64,000 nucleotides of DNA from Glaciecola sp. Lineage in GTDB: Bacteria; Pseudomonadota; Gammaproteobacteria; Enterobacterales; Alteromonadaceae. Of this stretch, positions 18,775 through 28,341 are shown one piece after another (within the stretch, counting starts at the first letter, position 1; each line of letters begins with the position of its first letter). Below the pieces are notes generated by a model. That model worked only from the letters and a program-made list of their open reading frames with translations, made no database searches and was not told where the DNA came from. The position numbers and the translations under genes were made by a program. Location: NCBI GenBank assembly GCA_029246415.1, contig JAQWNF010000003.1, positions 1 to 64,000 of the forward strand. The letters are read 5' to 3'.

Positions 18775-21015
18775 TTACTGGTAGTAAAATGCACCAGTCC
18801 AATCATAAATCGTGTCAGCAATTTTTAGGCTATGTTTACTTGAAGCTGCCGCATCTTGATTAGCAAGAATAAATAACTGTGTATTGCCTGCTAAATCAGT
18901 AATTTGGATCGCTGTATACTGTGTATCATCGTGCACAATTGCAAGGTTAGCAATATTACTCGATGAGTTTAATGACGCTTCAGTAACAGGACTATAGCTG
19001 CCATGAGGCTCAATTACAGTTGCAAATGTGGTATCAGCAGTGTCATTACGACGGATCATGAAAGCCGCTTCACGACGAATATTAAACTCAGGATCCTTTG
19101 CCCCCATGCGGGTAAACAACAATTCATCGCTAGTATTCGTTGCAGCAGTCAACGTAAAGAATTTGCCTTCAGTTAACCAAGATAATTTAGTGTTATTTGT
19201 TTTAGGTTGACCTTGACCTTCTAAGTATAAATGTTGATAACCGTTTTTCGTACCAAGCGGAGCTAGCGTGTTGGGTGATGCATAGTCAAAATTGGTGTCA
19301 ATGACTTGGCCTAAGAAATAATAAGGTAGGTCATAATCTTGCTTAGCATTCGTGTCCACTTTCATGATGTCGAGTAAGAATGCTTTTTCAAAATTCTCGT
19401 CTTTGATCATGACCATAGTACGATGCATTTTGGTCCCTGGGTATGCATTGGTTTCAGTCGCACTCACTACTTGCACTTCTGGGCGCGAGTCATCATAGAC
19501 ATGTAATTCGGAATGATGCTGACTGCCTACCGCATATTTACCCTGAAAATGCATTTCTTGATTAAGTGATAAAGTATTGTGAGCAATAGTGGTTTTTGCC
19601 CACGTTGTGTTTTCTTTTAGATAGTTACCACCGCCTTTTTGACCAATATTAACAAAACGCGATAATCCGTAATCTTGCAATACTTCAGCGCCTTTTGCAT
19701 ATAATGAAAAAGATAACTTGTCGTAATGACCGTGGCTTAAGCCTTGGGCTGCATATTTAAATACATTGGTAAGTTCTTCGTTACCATAACGTAATACAGC
19801 AACGCCACCCTCATCACCGTTAGCACCATCAGTAAGATTAACCGATGTTTTGGCAAAAGGTTGGGCCTTGTTATCACGCACACCAATAGCGACGGCTAAA
19901 CCCGCTTGGTCGAGTAGCACTTCATTTTGAGTTTGTGCAATGCTTAGTAGCTGTGGATCTTGATTACCATAGTGATATGCAACGTTAACCGCAGTAACTA
20001 ATGACGGCGTAAAATAAGACATGCCTTTTTGACCGTCATTAAGTGGGAAGAACTCTCCATCAGCATCGGTCAAATTCAATAACGCATCTACACCTTTGAG
20101 CAGTACATTGTCTTTATGCTGCATCACGCCTAATTCTGGCTTAGCATTTTCCATTCCCAATGCAAAGATTAAGAACGGGTACATAGCATAACGTTGGTAA
20201 TACGGACCTTCGGTATAGTAACCATCAGGTGAAAAGGGCTCTTCGAGATTAGCTAAAAAGCCGCGACGTTGGCCTTCTGTTTTAATTGTACCGCCGTCAT
20301 TATCAACGCCACCAACTTCTAAGCCATCATCTTCGATGCCATATAATGCGCGTTGGATCAGTTCTTTATCATCCATTACTAGACCAATCATACCTACTGC
20401 GGCATTACCCCAAGTACTATGATTGTGTACGCGGTTGAAAAACGCAGGGTTTTCTAACGAGATAAAATCTGCGAATGGACGAAATAAATTATTCTCTAAA
20501 ACAGAGCGTTCAGAATCAGACAAAAAATTATAGATAGTGTCGTAGGCTTGGCTCATATACACCAGCCAGTTACTGTCATTTAGGCACTGCCAAAATAACT
20601 TACCTCTTGAATAGGAACGTTCTTGGGGATGTAGGGGCAAGTTTTTGTACATTGCTTCGTATTGAAACAACATATCACGCACATAAACGGCATATTTATC
20701 GTCTTGTAAAATTTGATATAACACACCAGCTTGTTGGGCAATGATAAAATTTTGTTTATGACGGTAATGGGTATAACCACCAGAGAAATCTTTAGGGATT
20801 GGCGTATCAATGCCCGCAGCAATTTCTGCATCAACCACTTGTTTAACCTTGACTAAACTAGCGTCAAACAATGGGACTTTACCAAGGTTTTTGCGGATTT
20901 GCTCCACTCCGTCTTGCGTCAAAATAAGATTTGGATGTTCTTTGGCTGACAGCGATGGCACGTTGATTAATATCAACACCATCAGTAATAAACTTTTCAT
21001 CATTCTTATTGGCAT
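18775..21015 (-). CDS. Oligoalginate lyase, polysaccharide lyase family 17 (heparinase II/III-like)
   Basis: 746 residues with a signal peptide (MMKSLLLMVLILINVPSLSA) and no lipobox, so probably periplasmic. It resembles Saccharophagus Alg17C, an exolytic enzyme releasing unsaturated uronate monomers from alginate oligomers. Matching blocks: HPNLILTQ start, GGYTHYRHK (79-87), FNRVHNHSTWGNAAVGM with the catalytic Asn198-His199 pair, GYYTEGPYYQRYA with the catalytic Tyr, and GLSHGHYDK with the second catalytic His. The alpha/alpha-toroid (about 25-370) and C-terminal beta-sandwich are complete. Between LYGI and GFLANL (228-251) there are about 17 residues more than I recall in Alg17C. An AAGGA site supports this start. 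Confidence 0.88.
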   Translation of the reverse strand: MPIRMMKSLLLMVLILINVPSLSAKEHPNLILTQDGVEQIRKNLGKVPLFDASLVKVKQVVDAEIAAGIDTPIPKDFSGGYTHYRHKQNFIIAQQAGVLYQILQDDKYAVYVRDMLFQYEAMYKNLPLHPQERSYSRGKLFWQCLNDSNWLVYMSQAYDTIYNFLSDSERSVLENNLFRPFADFISLENPAFFNRVHNHSTWGNAAVGMIGLVMDDKELIQRALYGIEDDGLEVGGVDNDGGTIKTEGQRRGFLANLEEPFSPDGYYTEGPYYQRYAMYPFLIFALGMENAKPELGVMQHKDNVLLKGVDALLNLTDADGEFFPLNDGQKGMSYFTPSLVTAVNVAYHYGNQDPQLLSIAQTQNEVLLDQAGLAVAIGVRDNKAQPFAKTSVNLTDGANGDEGGVAVLRYGNEELTNVFKYAAQGLSHGHYDKLSFSLYAKGAEVLQDYGLSRFVNIGQKGGGNYLKENTTWAKTTIAHNTLSLNQEMHFQGKYAVGSQHHSELHVYDDSRPEVQVVSATETNAYPGTKMHRTMVMIKDENFEKAFLLDIMKVDTNAKQDYDLPYYFLGQVIDTNFDYASPNTLAPLGTKNGYQHLYLEGQGQPKTNNTKLSWLTEGKFFTLTAATNTSDELLFTRMGAKDPEFNIRREAAFMIRRNDTADTTFATVIEPHGSYSPVTEASLNSSSNIANLAIVHDDTQYTAIQITDLAGNTQLFILANQDAAASSKHSLKIADTIYDWTGAFYYQ

Positions 21016-21313
21016 GATAGGTAGTTCCTTGTGTATAAAAGCGTTTAAAAATTCTGCCTTAATACTAACAGGACACGGCTAAACTTTCTAATATTAACAG
21101 ACCAAAATGTAGTTTTTTTTGGCATGAAATATTACCAATTTGTGTGACCAAAAATATGTGTCTAATTAGTCATTTATTATAGATGGTCAACGGGAGTAAT
21201 TTAGGCAAATCACAGATACGTACTAACCACATTAAGCTACGCGTATCCTCTTATATCTGATTAGCGAGCGGTGCTATAACATTTAAAGACGATTCAATAA
21301 AAAAGCAGGGATA
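21016..21313. other. Intergenic region between lyase and ferritin-like gene
   Basis: About 300 bases, no gene seen. It must hold the divergent promoters. AT-rich ACCAAAA segments (near 21100 and 21148) resemble half of the TTGGT/ACCAA sites upstream of uxuA, but no complete palindrome was found. Confidence 0.4.
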
Positions 21314-21772
21314 ATGATGCGTTTCGAGAATGCCCGTTCAGCTATGCAACACGCAAAAACATTTCATCAACAATTAGGTGATTTTTATCACTCATTATCT
21401 TCGCAAGTGACGCAGCCAAAAGCTAAATTATTACTCGACTATATCACGCAGCAAGAAAGGTCCTTGGTTGATGCGTTATCGGCATTTGAGTCCAGCACAC
21501 CTAAAGGGGTATTAGATACCTGGCTGCAATATGCTAATGACAGTGAAATATTGAAACTGCCTGCTATAGCGTCATCCAAAGCGATCCACACTGCTGAAGA
21601 TATATTAAATATTTCGACACAGATGAGTGATGAGTTACTGAGTTTATATGCTCAAGTAGAGGAACAGATAGACGAAGAACAAGTAAAAGCGATTTTTCAT
21701 AATTTGGCAGATATGCAAGTGCAAAAACAAAAGAAAATTACCATGAATTATGATCGCTTGATGGATATGTAG
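21314..21772 (+). CDS. Ferritin-like helical-bundle protein, function unknown
   Basis: 152 residues, almost wholly helical by composition, with no signal peptide or membrane segment. It starts MMRFENARSAMQHAKTFHQQ; helix two contains LLLDYITQQERSLVDAL, where a Glu and nearby residues resemble a ferritin/rubrerythrin-type helix, but a full di-iron ligand set is not obvious. It ends KKITMNYDRLMDM. It lies 66 bases upstream of cbpA in the same direction and may be cotranscribed. I do not recognise a characterised homologue. Confidence 0.6.
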   Translation: MMRFENARSAMQHAKTFHQQLGDFYHSLSSQVTQPKAKLLLDYITQQERSLVDALSAFESSTPKGVLDTWLQYANDSEILKLPAIASSKAIHTAEDILNISTQMSDELLSLYAQVEEQIDEEQVKAIFHNLADMQVQKQKKITMNYDRLMDM

Positions 21773-21838
21773 ATGCTTTAAATCAAGAGGGCTGATTGGC
21801 TGCTGAAGGCAATAGTACCCTCGTCTAATAGGATAGAT

Positions 21839-22786
21839 ATGGATTTTAAAGATTATTACAAGATCTTAGGTGTCGCAGAAGATGCTGATATCAAAGCAAT
21901 TAAAAAAGCCTATCGCAAATTGGCATTAAAACTACACCCAGATGTAAGTGCAGAAGCGGATGCCTCAGACAAGTTTAAAGAAGTCGCAGAAGCGTATGAA
22001 GTATTAAAAGATCAAGAAAAACGCGCTGAATATGATCATATCAAAAAATATGGTGCTCCCCAACAGCAATCTGGCTCACCGTTTTCTGGTCGAGGTCAGC
22101 ATGCCTATAGTGGCGGATTTGAACAGGCTCAAGGTGATTATTCTGACTTTTTTCGTCAAGTATTTGGGGGACATACAAACGGCTATAATCGCCACTATCA
22201 ATCTGAACCTGATATGTTTAAAGGCCAAGATATTGAGATGGAAGTGCCCTTGTTTTTAGAAGACTCTGCAATAGGAGTTAGTAAGTATATTGAGTACATG
22301 ACACCGGATCATTCATCGGGTATCGAGAAGCAAATAAAAAAATCTATCAATGTTAAAATACCACAAGGAACTAAGGATGGAGAGCGTATTCGCTTGAAAG
22401 GGCAAGGCGGGTTAGGCAGTCAACAGGGTTTACATGGTGATTTGTACTTACATATTCGGTTGGTACCGCATCCGTTATTTGATGTCGATGGATCGAATAT
22501 ATTATTAACGGTACCTTTACTACCGTGGGAGGCTGCGTTAGGCACTTCGTTAGAAGTTCCCACATTGTATGGCAAAATAAAACTTAATATTCCGGCCAAT
22601 AGTCAGTCTGGGAAAAAACTACGCATTAAAGGAAAAGGCCTTAAAACCAAAAGCACACAAGGTGATATGGTCGCCATCCTCAATATTGAAATCCCAACAA
22701 CACAGTCAGATGAAGCAAATAAATTATGGCAGCAATTAGCAGATCAAAACACGGATAATCCCCGTTCGGAATGGGATGGTCGATAG
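21839..22786 (+). CDS. cbpA: Curved DNA-binding protein / DnaJ-class co-chaperone
   Basis: 315 residues, the CbpA size. The N-terminal J domain (about 1-70) has the HPD triad at 33-35 needed to stimulate DnaK. A Gly/Gln-rich linker (75-120) follows, then two C-terminal substrate-binding beta domains (about 125-300) with no zinc-finger CxxCxGxG repeats, which separates it from DnaJ. CbpA is a stationary-phase, nucleoid-associated co-chaperone in E. coli. Its usual partner cbpM is not next to it here. Confidence 0.92.
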   Translation: MDFKDYYKILGVAEDADIKAIKKAYRKLALKLHPDVSAEADASDKFKEVAEAYEVLKDQEKRAEYDHIKKYGAPQQQSGSPFSGRGQHAYSGGFEQAQGDYSDFFRQVFGGHTNGYNRHYQSEPDMFKGQDIEMEVPLFLEDSAIGVSKYIEYMTPDHSSGIEKQIKKSINVKIPQGTKDGERIRLKGQGGLGSQQGLHGDLYLHIRLVPHPLFDVDGSNILLTVPLLPWEAALGTSLEVPTLYGKIKLNIPANSQSGKKLRIKGKGLKTKSTQGDMVAILNIEIPTTQSDEANKLWQQLADQNTDNPRSEWDGR

Positions 22787-22860
22787 GTGAGTCGTAACTC
22801 GTTACAAAGTGCGTAGGCATAAATTTTCTGTTTATAAGCATTATAGTTTACTATCATGCT

Positions 22861-23412
22861 ATGAAATTACTTAAAACTCGCCCCGATTGGCACTACCTAG
22901 TTCTGGTGAGTGCCATTTTATTTGTCATTGAGATCATCAATGTACTCTCTGGTCGTTGGCTTAATCAGTTTAGTATTGTGCCACGAGATATTACTTCACT
23001 CCCTTATATAATCACTGCACCTTGGCTGCATATTTCTATTGCCCATTTTGGGTCAAACTTTGTGACCTTAGTTATATTGTCGTTTTTGCTCTTAGAATTT
23101 GGTTTAAAACGCTATGTACTAGTGAGCCTATTACTGATTGTTAGTACCGGTGTATTTGTGTGGACATTTGGTCGCACTGGTCACCATCTTGGGGCAAGTG
23201 GGATTGTGTATGGTTATTTTGGTTACTTAGTGCTGGCGGGTTGGCTCAGTAAACGGATTTGGTTAGCGCTGATTTCTGTAGGTGTCGTATTTTTTTATGG
23301 TGGGTTGATTTGGGGTGTATTACCGACTCAACCTTATATTTCATGGGAGTCGCATTTGTTTGGTTTTGTTAGTGGGTTGTTTTTTGCCTATAAATTACGG
23401 AATCACAAATAA
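22861..23412 (+). CDS. Rhomboid-family intramembrane serine protease
   Basis: 183 residues with about six membrane segments and almost no soluble part. The catalytic serine is in GASG (Ser113), the catalytic histidine in SWESHLFGF (His165), and the oxyanion-supporting HxxxN motif is present as His62-Asn66. It cleaves membrane-protein substrates within the bilayer. There is no GlyGly-CTERM protein here to suggest a rhombosortase role. It converges with the TonB receptor gene and shares a terminator with it. Confidence 0.88.
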   Translation: MKLLKTRPDWHYLVLVSAILFVIEIINVLSGRWLNQFSIVPRDITSLPYIITAPWLHISIAHFGSNFVTLVILSFLLLEFGLKRYVLVSLLLIVSTGVFVWTFGRTGHHLGASGIVYGYFGYLVLAGWLSKRIWLALISVGVVFFYGGLIWGVLPTQPYISWESHLFGFVSGLFFAYKLRNHK

Positions 23413-23477
23413 TTGATATACCGCTAATAACTATACCGCTGAGTAACTAATCATTCTTTAATCTGCAAGCATAAAAA

Positions 23478-23506
23478 AAGGCATGTCATCTAAGATGGCA
23501 TGCCTT
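23478..23506. terminator. Bidirectional terminator between rhomboid and TonB receptor
   Basis: AAGGCATG-T-CATC pairs with GATG-G-CATGCCTT around a TAA loop. On the minus strand it ends in seven Ts and would terminate the receptor transcript efficiently; on the plus strand the T-run is interrupted. Confidence 0.85.
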
Positions 23507-23543
23507 ACTATTTTATATACTAGTGTTGTTTTAAGCTAGTTGC

Positions 23544-26500
23544 TTAGAACGTGTAGCTAGCACCAAAAGTGATACGACGGTCAGCTAGACCTTGGAAACA
23601 AAGGATTGCGCCTTCGTTAACACAAGACTGAGTTACGCCTTCTTTTGTTAGGTTAACTGCTTCAACACCAACGTTAAGCTGTTCGTTTACATCATAGCTG
23701 AAGCTAGCATTAAGCTGACCACGGTCATGAGTATAAACTGGGAAACCTAAAGTAGAGTTACGTGATGCACCACCAGCTGTATCATCTGTACGGAACGCTT
23801 CACGCCATGTGTAACGAACACGAGCACTGATACCATACTTTTCATAGTATGCAGTTACGTTATAAGCATTTTCAGAGAAGTCTAATAGACCTTGAACCGC
23901 TGATACTTTAACAAAGTCTGCATCGTCATAAATACCATTGATAGCATTGAAGATATCAGTACCACGACCCGCAGATTGGTTAACAACTGAACCACCTTTG
24001 TATTCTTGGATAGTGTAGTTAGCCATGAAACCAAAACCAGATGCCCAGCCAAGGTCTTTTTCAAACGCTGACAAGTCATACTGTACAGCCATCTCAATAC
24101 CCGTTTGAGTAGTGGTTGCTGGATCATTAACTTGTGTGTCTAAATCAGCACAGGCACCAGTTACACCTAGAGGAGCACGGAAATCATCACCTTGAGCAGC
24201 AGGGTTATAAATACCACCAGCGGCACAAGTTGTGTCATTCGTCGCTACGAAACCATTGGCATCTGTAGGCGCTGATTCTAGCGTTGATACAAACAAGTTA
24301 CCGATTTCTTTATCAAAATAACCGATACTTACAACAGCTGCTTCTGCAAAATACCACTCAGCAGATAAATCTAACGTAGTGATTTCTTGTGGCTCTAAAC
24401 CAGGGTTACCAACAGAAACTGATTGGTTGATGTTCGCTGGGAATGATACAGATGTATTCAAATCAGAGAAATTAGGACGACGGATATCTTGTCCATAACC
24501 TAAACGTAGTACAACATCATCATGCGGTGTGTAAACGACATTTAACTTAGGTAATGTAAACGAGTAATCACCAGTTACAGTAGTAAGTGTATTAGTACCA
24601 TCAATATTTGTGTTACCTGTAGAATCTACAGTTGTTTTAATATGACGTACACCAAAGTTACCAACAACGTTTTCAAACTCAAAGTTTGCTTGCGCATATA
24701 ACGCTTGAGTCTCTTCTTCGATGTTGAAGAATGCAGACGCTGATGGAGAAAGATTTAATAAATCTGGTGATGGATCATGTGCAATTAACGCAGCTTCTAA
24801 CGTATCAATTACTTGATCTGGATTACTAAATGCCATATCAGGATTGATGATGATGAAGTTACGTAATGCTAGTTCGCGACCATCCGCATCGCCAAAGTTG
24901 CTTGGACCAGCTACTAACAGGTCAGAGAACAATGAACCGCTTGGACTGTCTTTCAACTTGCTGAAACCACCAATACGGTCAGTGATTTGGTTGTAAGTAC
25001 TTTCACGCTTGCTTACACGGAAACCAAAATCAACAGATGTTACTGGTGAATCTTCTAAGAAGTATGTGAAATCGGCACGGATAGCATCTAATGAGTTATT
25101 AGTTTCGTTTGCGCCTACGTCAACTTGATCAAGAACTACGTTTGCTGGATCCATTAGCTGAGGGATCGTCGGAGCAAACGGTGAGGCAAAGTTGATACCA
25201 AATGTTAATGCACCGCCTGTAAGATCATAAATGAACGGAACAGCGTTGTCATTACTTGTGCTATCAGTTGGGTTGCCATCAGCATCAAGACCATCTAAAG
25301 GTGCATTAGGGTTGATGAAGTTTAACGTTGTGCTTAGGTTTGGATTAGTTGTATCTGAACTCGCTGAAGAGATTTCAACGCTAGCAAACAAGTTATCACC
25401 CTGCCACTCACCACCAAGACGGAAAAGAGATGTGTCAGTTAAACGTGCACCTGTATCAGAACTGAAACGTAGGTTTGGATCATCGTCATCCTTCGCTAGG
25501 TCTGGTTCGATTGTACCGCGAACTGCTGCTTGGATACTACCAAGGTTAACACCGTCTAAAGAACCGTAATTTACTGTTTCAAACTGAGTTGGTAAGTTTT
25601 GATTAAGCACTGAACTTACACCAGAACCTTGTACACGAGTACTGTCTTGACGACGCTCTTGGTCAGTTAAAACAACATCTAAGAAAAACTTAGTGTTATC
25701 AGTTGGGGCAAACTCAAACGTAGTTGAGATGTTAGTTGTTTCATATTCGAAGTTTTCATATTCTTGGTTTAAGAATTGAATACCTAGGAAATCAAAATCT
25801 TGACATACTGGACGAGCAGATACGTCTTCAGTGTTACCACTTCGTACTACAACTGCATCACAGTTTTCTACTAGACTACCGTCGCGGTCAACACGTGGAC
25901 GGAAAGAAGAAGCTTCTTGTTGTGTAACACTACCACTGAAAACAAAACCGAATTTACCAGAATCTGTATCCCAGTTATCACCAAATGCAGCAGACACACG
26001 TGGCATAATACCATCAGTGGTTAAGCTGCTGTCTTCGCCTTGAACACGTACGTTGATTAAACGGTCGTCAAGTTCTAAAGGACGGATTGTACGAAGGTTA
26101 ACAGTACCACCGACAGAACCTTCGATAGTTTTGGCTTCTGACGCTTTAGTTACTTCAACACCGGCAATGATCGATGCAGATACATCTTCAAAGCTAATAC
26201 CGCCACGGCCAGTACCAGCACCAACAGTTTGAACTCCGTTAATTAGTACGTTGTTCGAGTTAGAACCACGAATTTGAACACCCGTACCAACACCAGCTGT
26301 ACGTGTGATTTGAATACCTGTAATGTTTTCTAATACTTCAGCTAAGTTTTGATCAGGTAGTTTACCGATATCTTCAGCTTCAATAATTTCTACTAGGTTA
26401 GTAGATGAACGTTTTTCAGCAAGTGCGTTAGTTAGTGAACTACGAATGCCTGATACTTCGATGACTTCAACATCAGCAGCTGCATCTTGTGCAAGTACTG

Positions 26501-26567
26501 GAGCAGCCATATTTAGTGCTGAAGCAGATAATACTGCTAAAGTAATCTTAGAAAGTTTGTGACTCAT
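23544..26567 (-). CDS. TonB-dependent outer-membrane receptor (Xanthomonas/Caulobacter type)
   Basis: 1007 residues. A signal peptide (MSHKLSKITLAVLSASALNMAAPVLA) is followed by a TonB-box-like VEVIEVSGIR, the plug domain with LPDQNLAEVLENITGIQITR and RGGISFEDV, and a long beta-barrel that ends in ITFGASYTF with the aromatic terminus needed for outer-membrane insertion. Receptors of this subfamily import oligosaccharides. Its position opposite the uxuA operon and near the PL17 lyase suggests uptake of alginate oligomers or other uronides; that substrate is inferred. It has its own terminator and shares a 529-base promoter region with uxuA. Confidence 0.93.
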   Translation of the reverse strand: MSHKLSKITLAVLSASALNMAAPVLAQDAAADVEVIEVSGIRSSLTNALAEKRSSTNLVEIIEAEDIGKLPDQNLAEVLENITGIQITRTAGVGTGVQIRGSNSNNVLINGVQTVGAGTGRGGISFEDVSASIIAGVEVTKASEAKTIEGSVGGTVNLRTIRPLELDDRLINVRVQGEDSSLTTDGIMPRVSAAFGDNWDTDSGKFGFVFSGSVTQQEASSFRPRVDRDGSLVENCDAVVVRSGNTEDVSARPVCQDFDFLGIQFLNQEYENFEYETTNISTTFEFAPTDNTKFFLDVVLTDQERRQDSTRVQGSGVSSVLNQNLPTQFETVNYGSLDGVNLGSIQAAVRGTIEPDLAKDDDDPNLRFSSDTGARLTDTSLFRLGGEWQGDNLFASVEISSASSDTTNPNLSTTLNFINPNAPLDGLDADGNPTDSTSNDNAVPFIYDLTGGALTFGINFASPFAPTIPQLMDPANVVLDQVDVGANETNNSLDAIRADFTYFLEDSPVTSVDFGFRVSKRESTYNQITDRIGGFSKLKDSPSGSLFSDLLVAGPSNFGDADGRELALRNFIIINPDMAFSNPDQVIDTLEAALIAHDPSPDLLNLSPSASAFFNIEEETQALYAQANFEFENVVGNFGVRHIKTTVDSTGNTNIDGTNTLTTVTGDYSFTLPKLNVVYTPHDDVVLRLGYGQDIRRPNFSDLNTSVSFPANINQSVSVGNPGLEPQEITTLDLSAEWYFAEAAVVSIGYFDKEIGNLFVSTLESAPTDANGFVATNDTTCAAGGIYNPAAQGDDFRAPLGVTGACADLDTQVNDPATTTQTGIEMAVQYDLSAFEKDLGWASGFGFMANYTIQEYKGGSVVNQSAGRGTDIFNAINGIYDDADFVKVSAVQGLLDFSENAYNVTAYYEKYGISARVRYTWREAFRTDDTAGGASRNSTLGFPVYTHDRGQLNASFSYDVNEQLNVGVEAVNLTKEGVTQSCVNEGAILCFQGLADRRITFGASYTF

Positions 26568-26978
26568 GTTGTGTTCTCCTGTGTGATTGCTGGCACTTAA
26601 AGTGTCATGACAACCGCATCATTTGTTAACGTGTGTTGTATGTAACTCATTGAAGTAATTAATACGTGTGTTTGTTTACATAAACATGCAATCGTATGCA
26701 ACGAGTTAACGCTATCTTTACAATTAATCGCTCAAAGGTCAACCATTTTGGTAAAATAATTGTGAATATTATGTGCTATGATGGTCTTACAATGAGCAGG
26801 GGGTGGTGACTGTAATTGTGTTTTCATCACTAAAAAAAAGTAGGGCTAAAGTTTAATGGACATTAATTTTAGTGGGTTTGACTTGCTTTTTTACTGCATG
26901 TGGCGCAACTGTTTATAGTCATTGTTGTATTGTTTTAAAATAATAAAAAATAATAACAAATAAGATTTTTATTTTTTT

Positions 26979-26992
26979 ATTGGTCGACCAAT
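26979..26992. promoter_or_regulatory. Operator palindrome upstream of uxuA
   Basis: ATTGGTCGACCAAT is a perfect 14-bp palindrome. It resembles the UxuR/ExuR operator of enteric bacteria (AAATTGGTATACCAATTT), so a GntR-family hexuronate repressor, not in this window, is the likely ligand. It abuts the candidate -35 of uxuA. Confidence 0.65.
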
Positions 26993-27020
26993 TGCTGTTT
27001 TATTGGTTTTTGGCTACATT
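26992..27020 (+). promoter_or_regulatory. Candidate uxuA promoter
   Basis: TTGCTG (26992-26997), 17 bases, TACATT (27015-27020), 76 bases ahead of the uxuA ATG. Both hexamers deviate from consensus. Its position next to the palindrome fits repression by steric blocking. Confidence 0.4.
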
Positions 27021-27096
27021 TTTGCCGAACAGACCGATATACTGCCATACATTAATCCTATCCTTTCCCTGTAATATTTAACTTAGAGAGATAATA

Positions 27097-28341
27097 ATGC
27101 GCGAATCTTGGAGATGGTTTGGTCCTAACGACCCAGTAACAATCGCTGATATAAGACAAACTGGTGCGACCGATATTGTTAGTGCCCTGCATAATATACC
27201 GACAGGTCAAGCTTGGCCGTTAGCTGCGATTCAAGAGCATCAGGCTTTAATCGAAGATTGCGCTGCCGATTTATCGCCATTGACTTGGAGTGTCGTAGAA
27301 AGTATCCCGGTACATGAAGATATTAAATTAGGTCGCCCAGGTCACCAGCAGTACATAGATAGCTGGATCACTTCAATGGAAAATCTAGCCGAGTGTGGCA
27401 TTAAAACTATTTGTTATAATTTTATGCCTGTTATTGATTGGACGCGAACCGACCTTAATTACAAGCTTCCTAATGGTGCTTATGCGTTACGCTTTGATCA
27501 GCCTAAGTTTGCTGCGTTTGATTTGTTTATTCTGCAACGTGAAAATGCTCAAGCAGAATATAGTGCTGAAGAAATTACAGAAGCCCAAGCGGTATTTGAT
27601 GCAATGGATGATGCCGAACGTACACAGCTGACCAATAATATCATTGCTGGTTTACCAGGCAAAATGACGGATGCCTATGGATTAGATGATTTTCGTCAAA
27701 TGCTAGGCAACTATATAGATATGGATAGTGCCGGTTTACGCAGTAACTTGTTTGCTTTTTTATCTCAAGTGTTACCGCGTGCAGAAGCGTTAGGGATTAA
27801 ATTAGCCATTCACCCTGATGATCCACCTAGAGATATGCTTGGTCTACCTCGGATCATTTGTACTGCAGCGGATTTGGATATTTTATTTGCTGCGTTACCT
27901 AGCCCATCCAACGGTATTACTTTGTGTGTAGGTACTTATAGTAGTCGTCCAGATAACAATTTACCCGAAATGGCAAAGCAATTTGGTCCGCGTATTCATT
28001 TTTCGCATTTACGTGGTGTCAGTCGCGATCCCCAAGAGCAACGTTCCTTTTATGAAGCGAGTCATTTAGATAGCGACATTGATATGATCCAAGTTGTACA
28101 AGAATTATTGTTAGAAGAACAGCGTCGCCGCGTGGATCTCTCTGACGAACAAGGCATCGACGAAATCTTTATTCGTCCAGATCATGGTCATCAAATGATG
28201 GATGATATTGGTAAGACTGTTAACCCTGGCTACTCTGGCATCGGTCGGATGAAAGGCTTGGCTGAAGTACGTGGTGTGATCCGTGCTCTTTCTGCGCAGA
28301 TATCTGCTTCGTCCCAAACGAACAAAGGGAATCCAGCATGA
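27097..28341 (+). CDS. uxuA: D-mannonate dehydratase, UxuA family
   Basis: 414 residues, slightly longer than E. coli UxuA (394). It dehydrates D-mannonate to 2-keto-3-deoxygluconate with Mn2+/Fe2+ in hexuronate catabolism. The N-terminus MRESWRWFGPNDPVTIADIR is diagnostic. Later blocks AIHPDDPPRDMLGLPRI (metal ligands), LCVGTYSSRPDNNL, IHFSHLRGV and IRPDHGHQMMDD are intact. It starts the operon uxuA - isomerase-like - uxuB - carrier and overlaps the next gene by four bases (ATGA). It was probably acquired or kept with a second, unrelated mannonate dehydratase 8 kb away. Confidence 0.96.
   Translation: MRESWRWFGPNDPVTIADIRQTGATDIVSALHNIPTGQAWPLAAIQEHQALIEDCAADLSPLTWSVVESIPVHEDIKLGRPGHQQYIDSWITSMENLAECGIKTICYNFMPVIDWTRTDLNYKLPNGAYALRFDQPKFAAFDLFILQRENAQAEYSAEEITEAQAVFDAMDDAERTQLTNNIIAGLPGKMTDAYGLDDFRQMLGNYIDMDSAGLRSNLFAFLSQVLPRAEALGIKLAIHPDDPPRDMLGLPRIICTAADLDILFAALPSPSNGITLCVGTYSSRPDNNLPEMAKQFGPRIHFSHLRGVSRDPQEQRSFYEASHLDSDIDMIQVVQELLLEEQRRRVDLSDEQGIDEIFIRPDHGHQMMDDIGKTVNPGYSGIGRMKGLAEVRGVIRALSAQISASSQTNKGNPA

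Larger units (their letters stand above)
26568..27096. promoter_or_regulatory. Divergent promoter region of TonB receptor and uxuA operon
   Basis: 529 bases, no gene seen. It is strongly AT-rich. It contains ACCATTTTGGT (26742-26752) about 175 bases upstream of the receptor, and a perfect palindrome near the uxuA promoter (listed separately). Confidence 0.6.
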
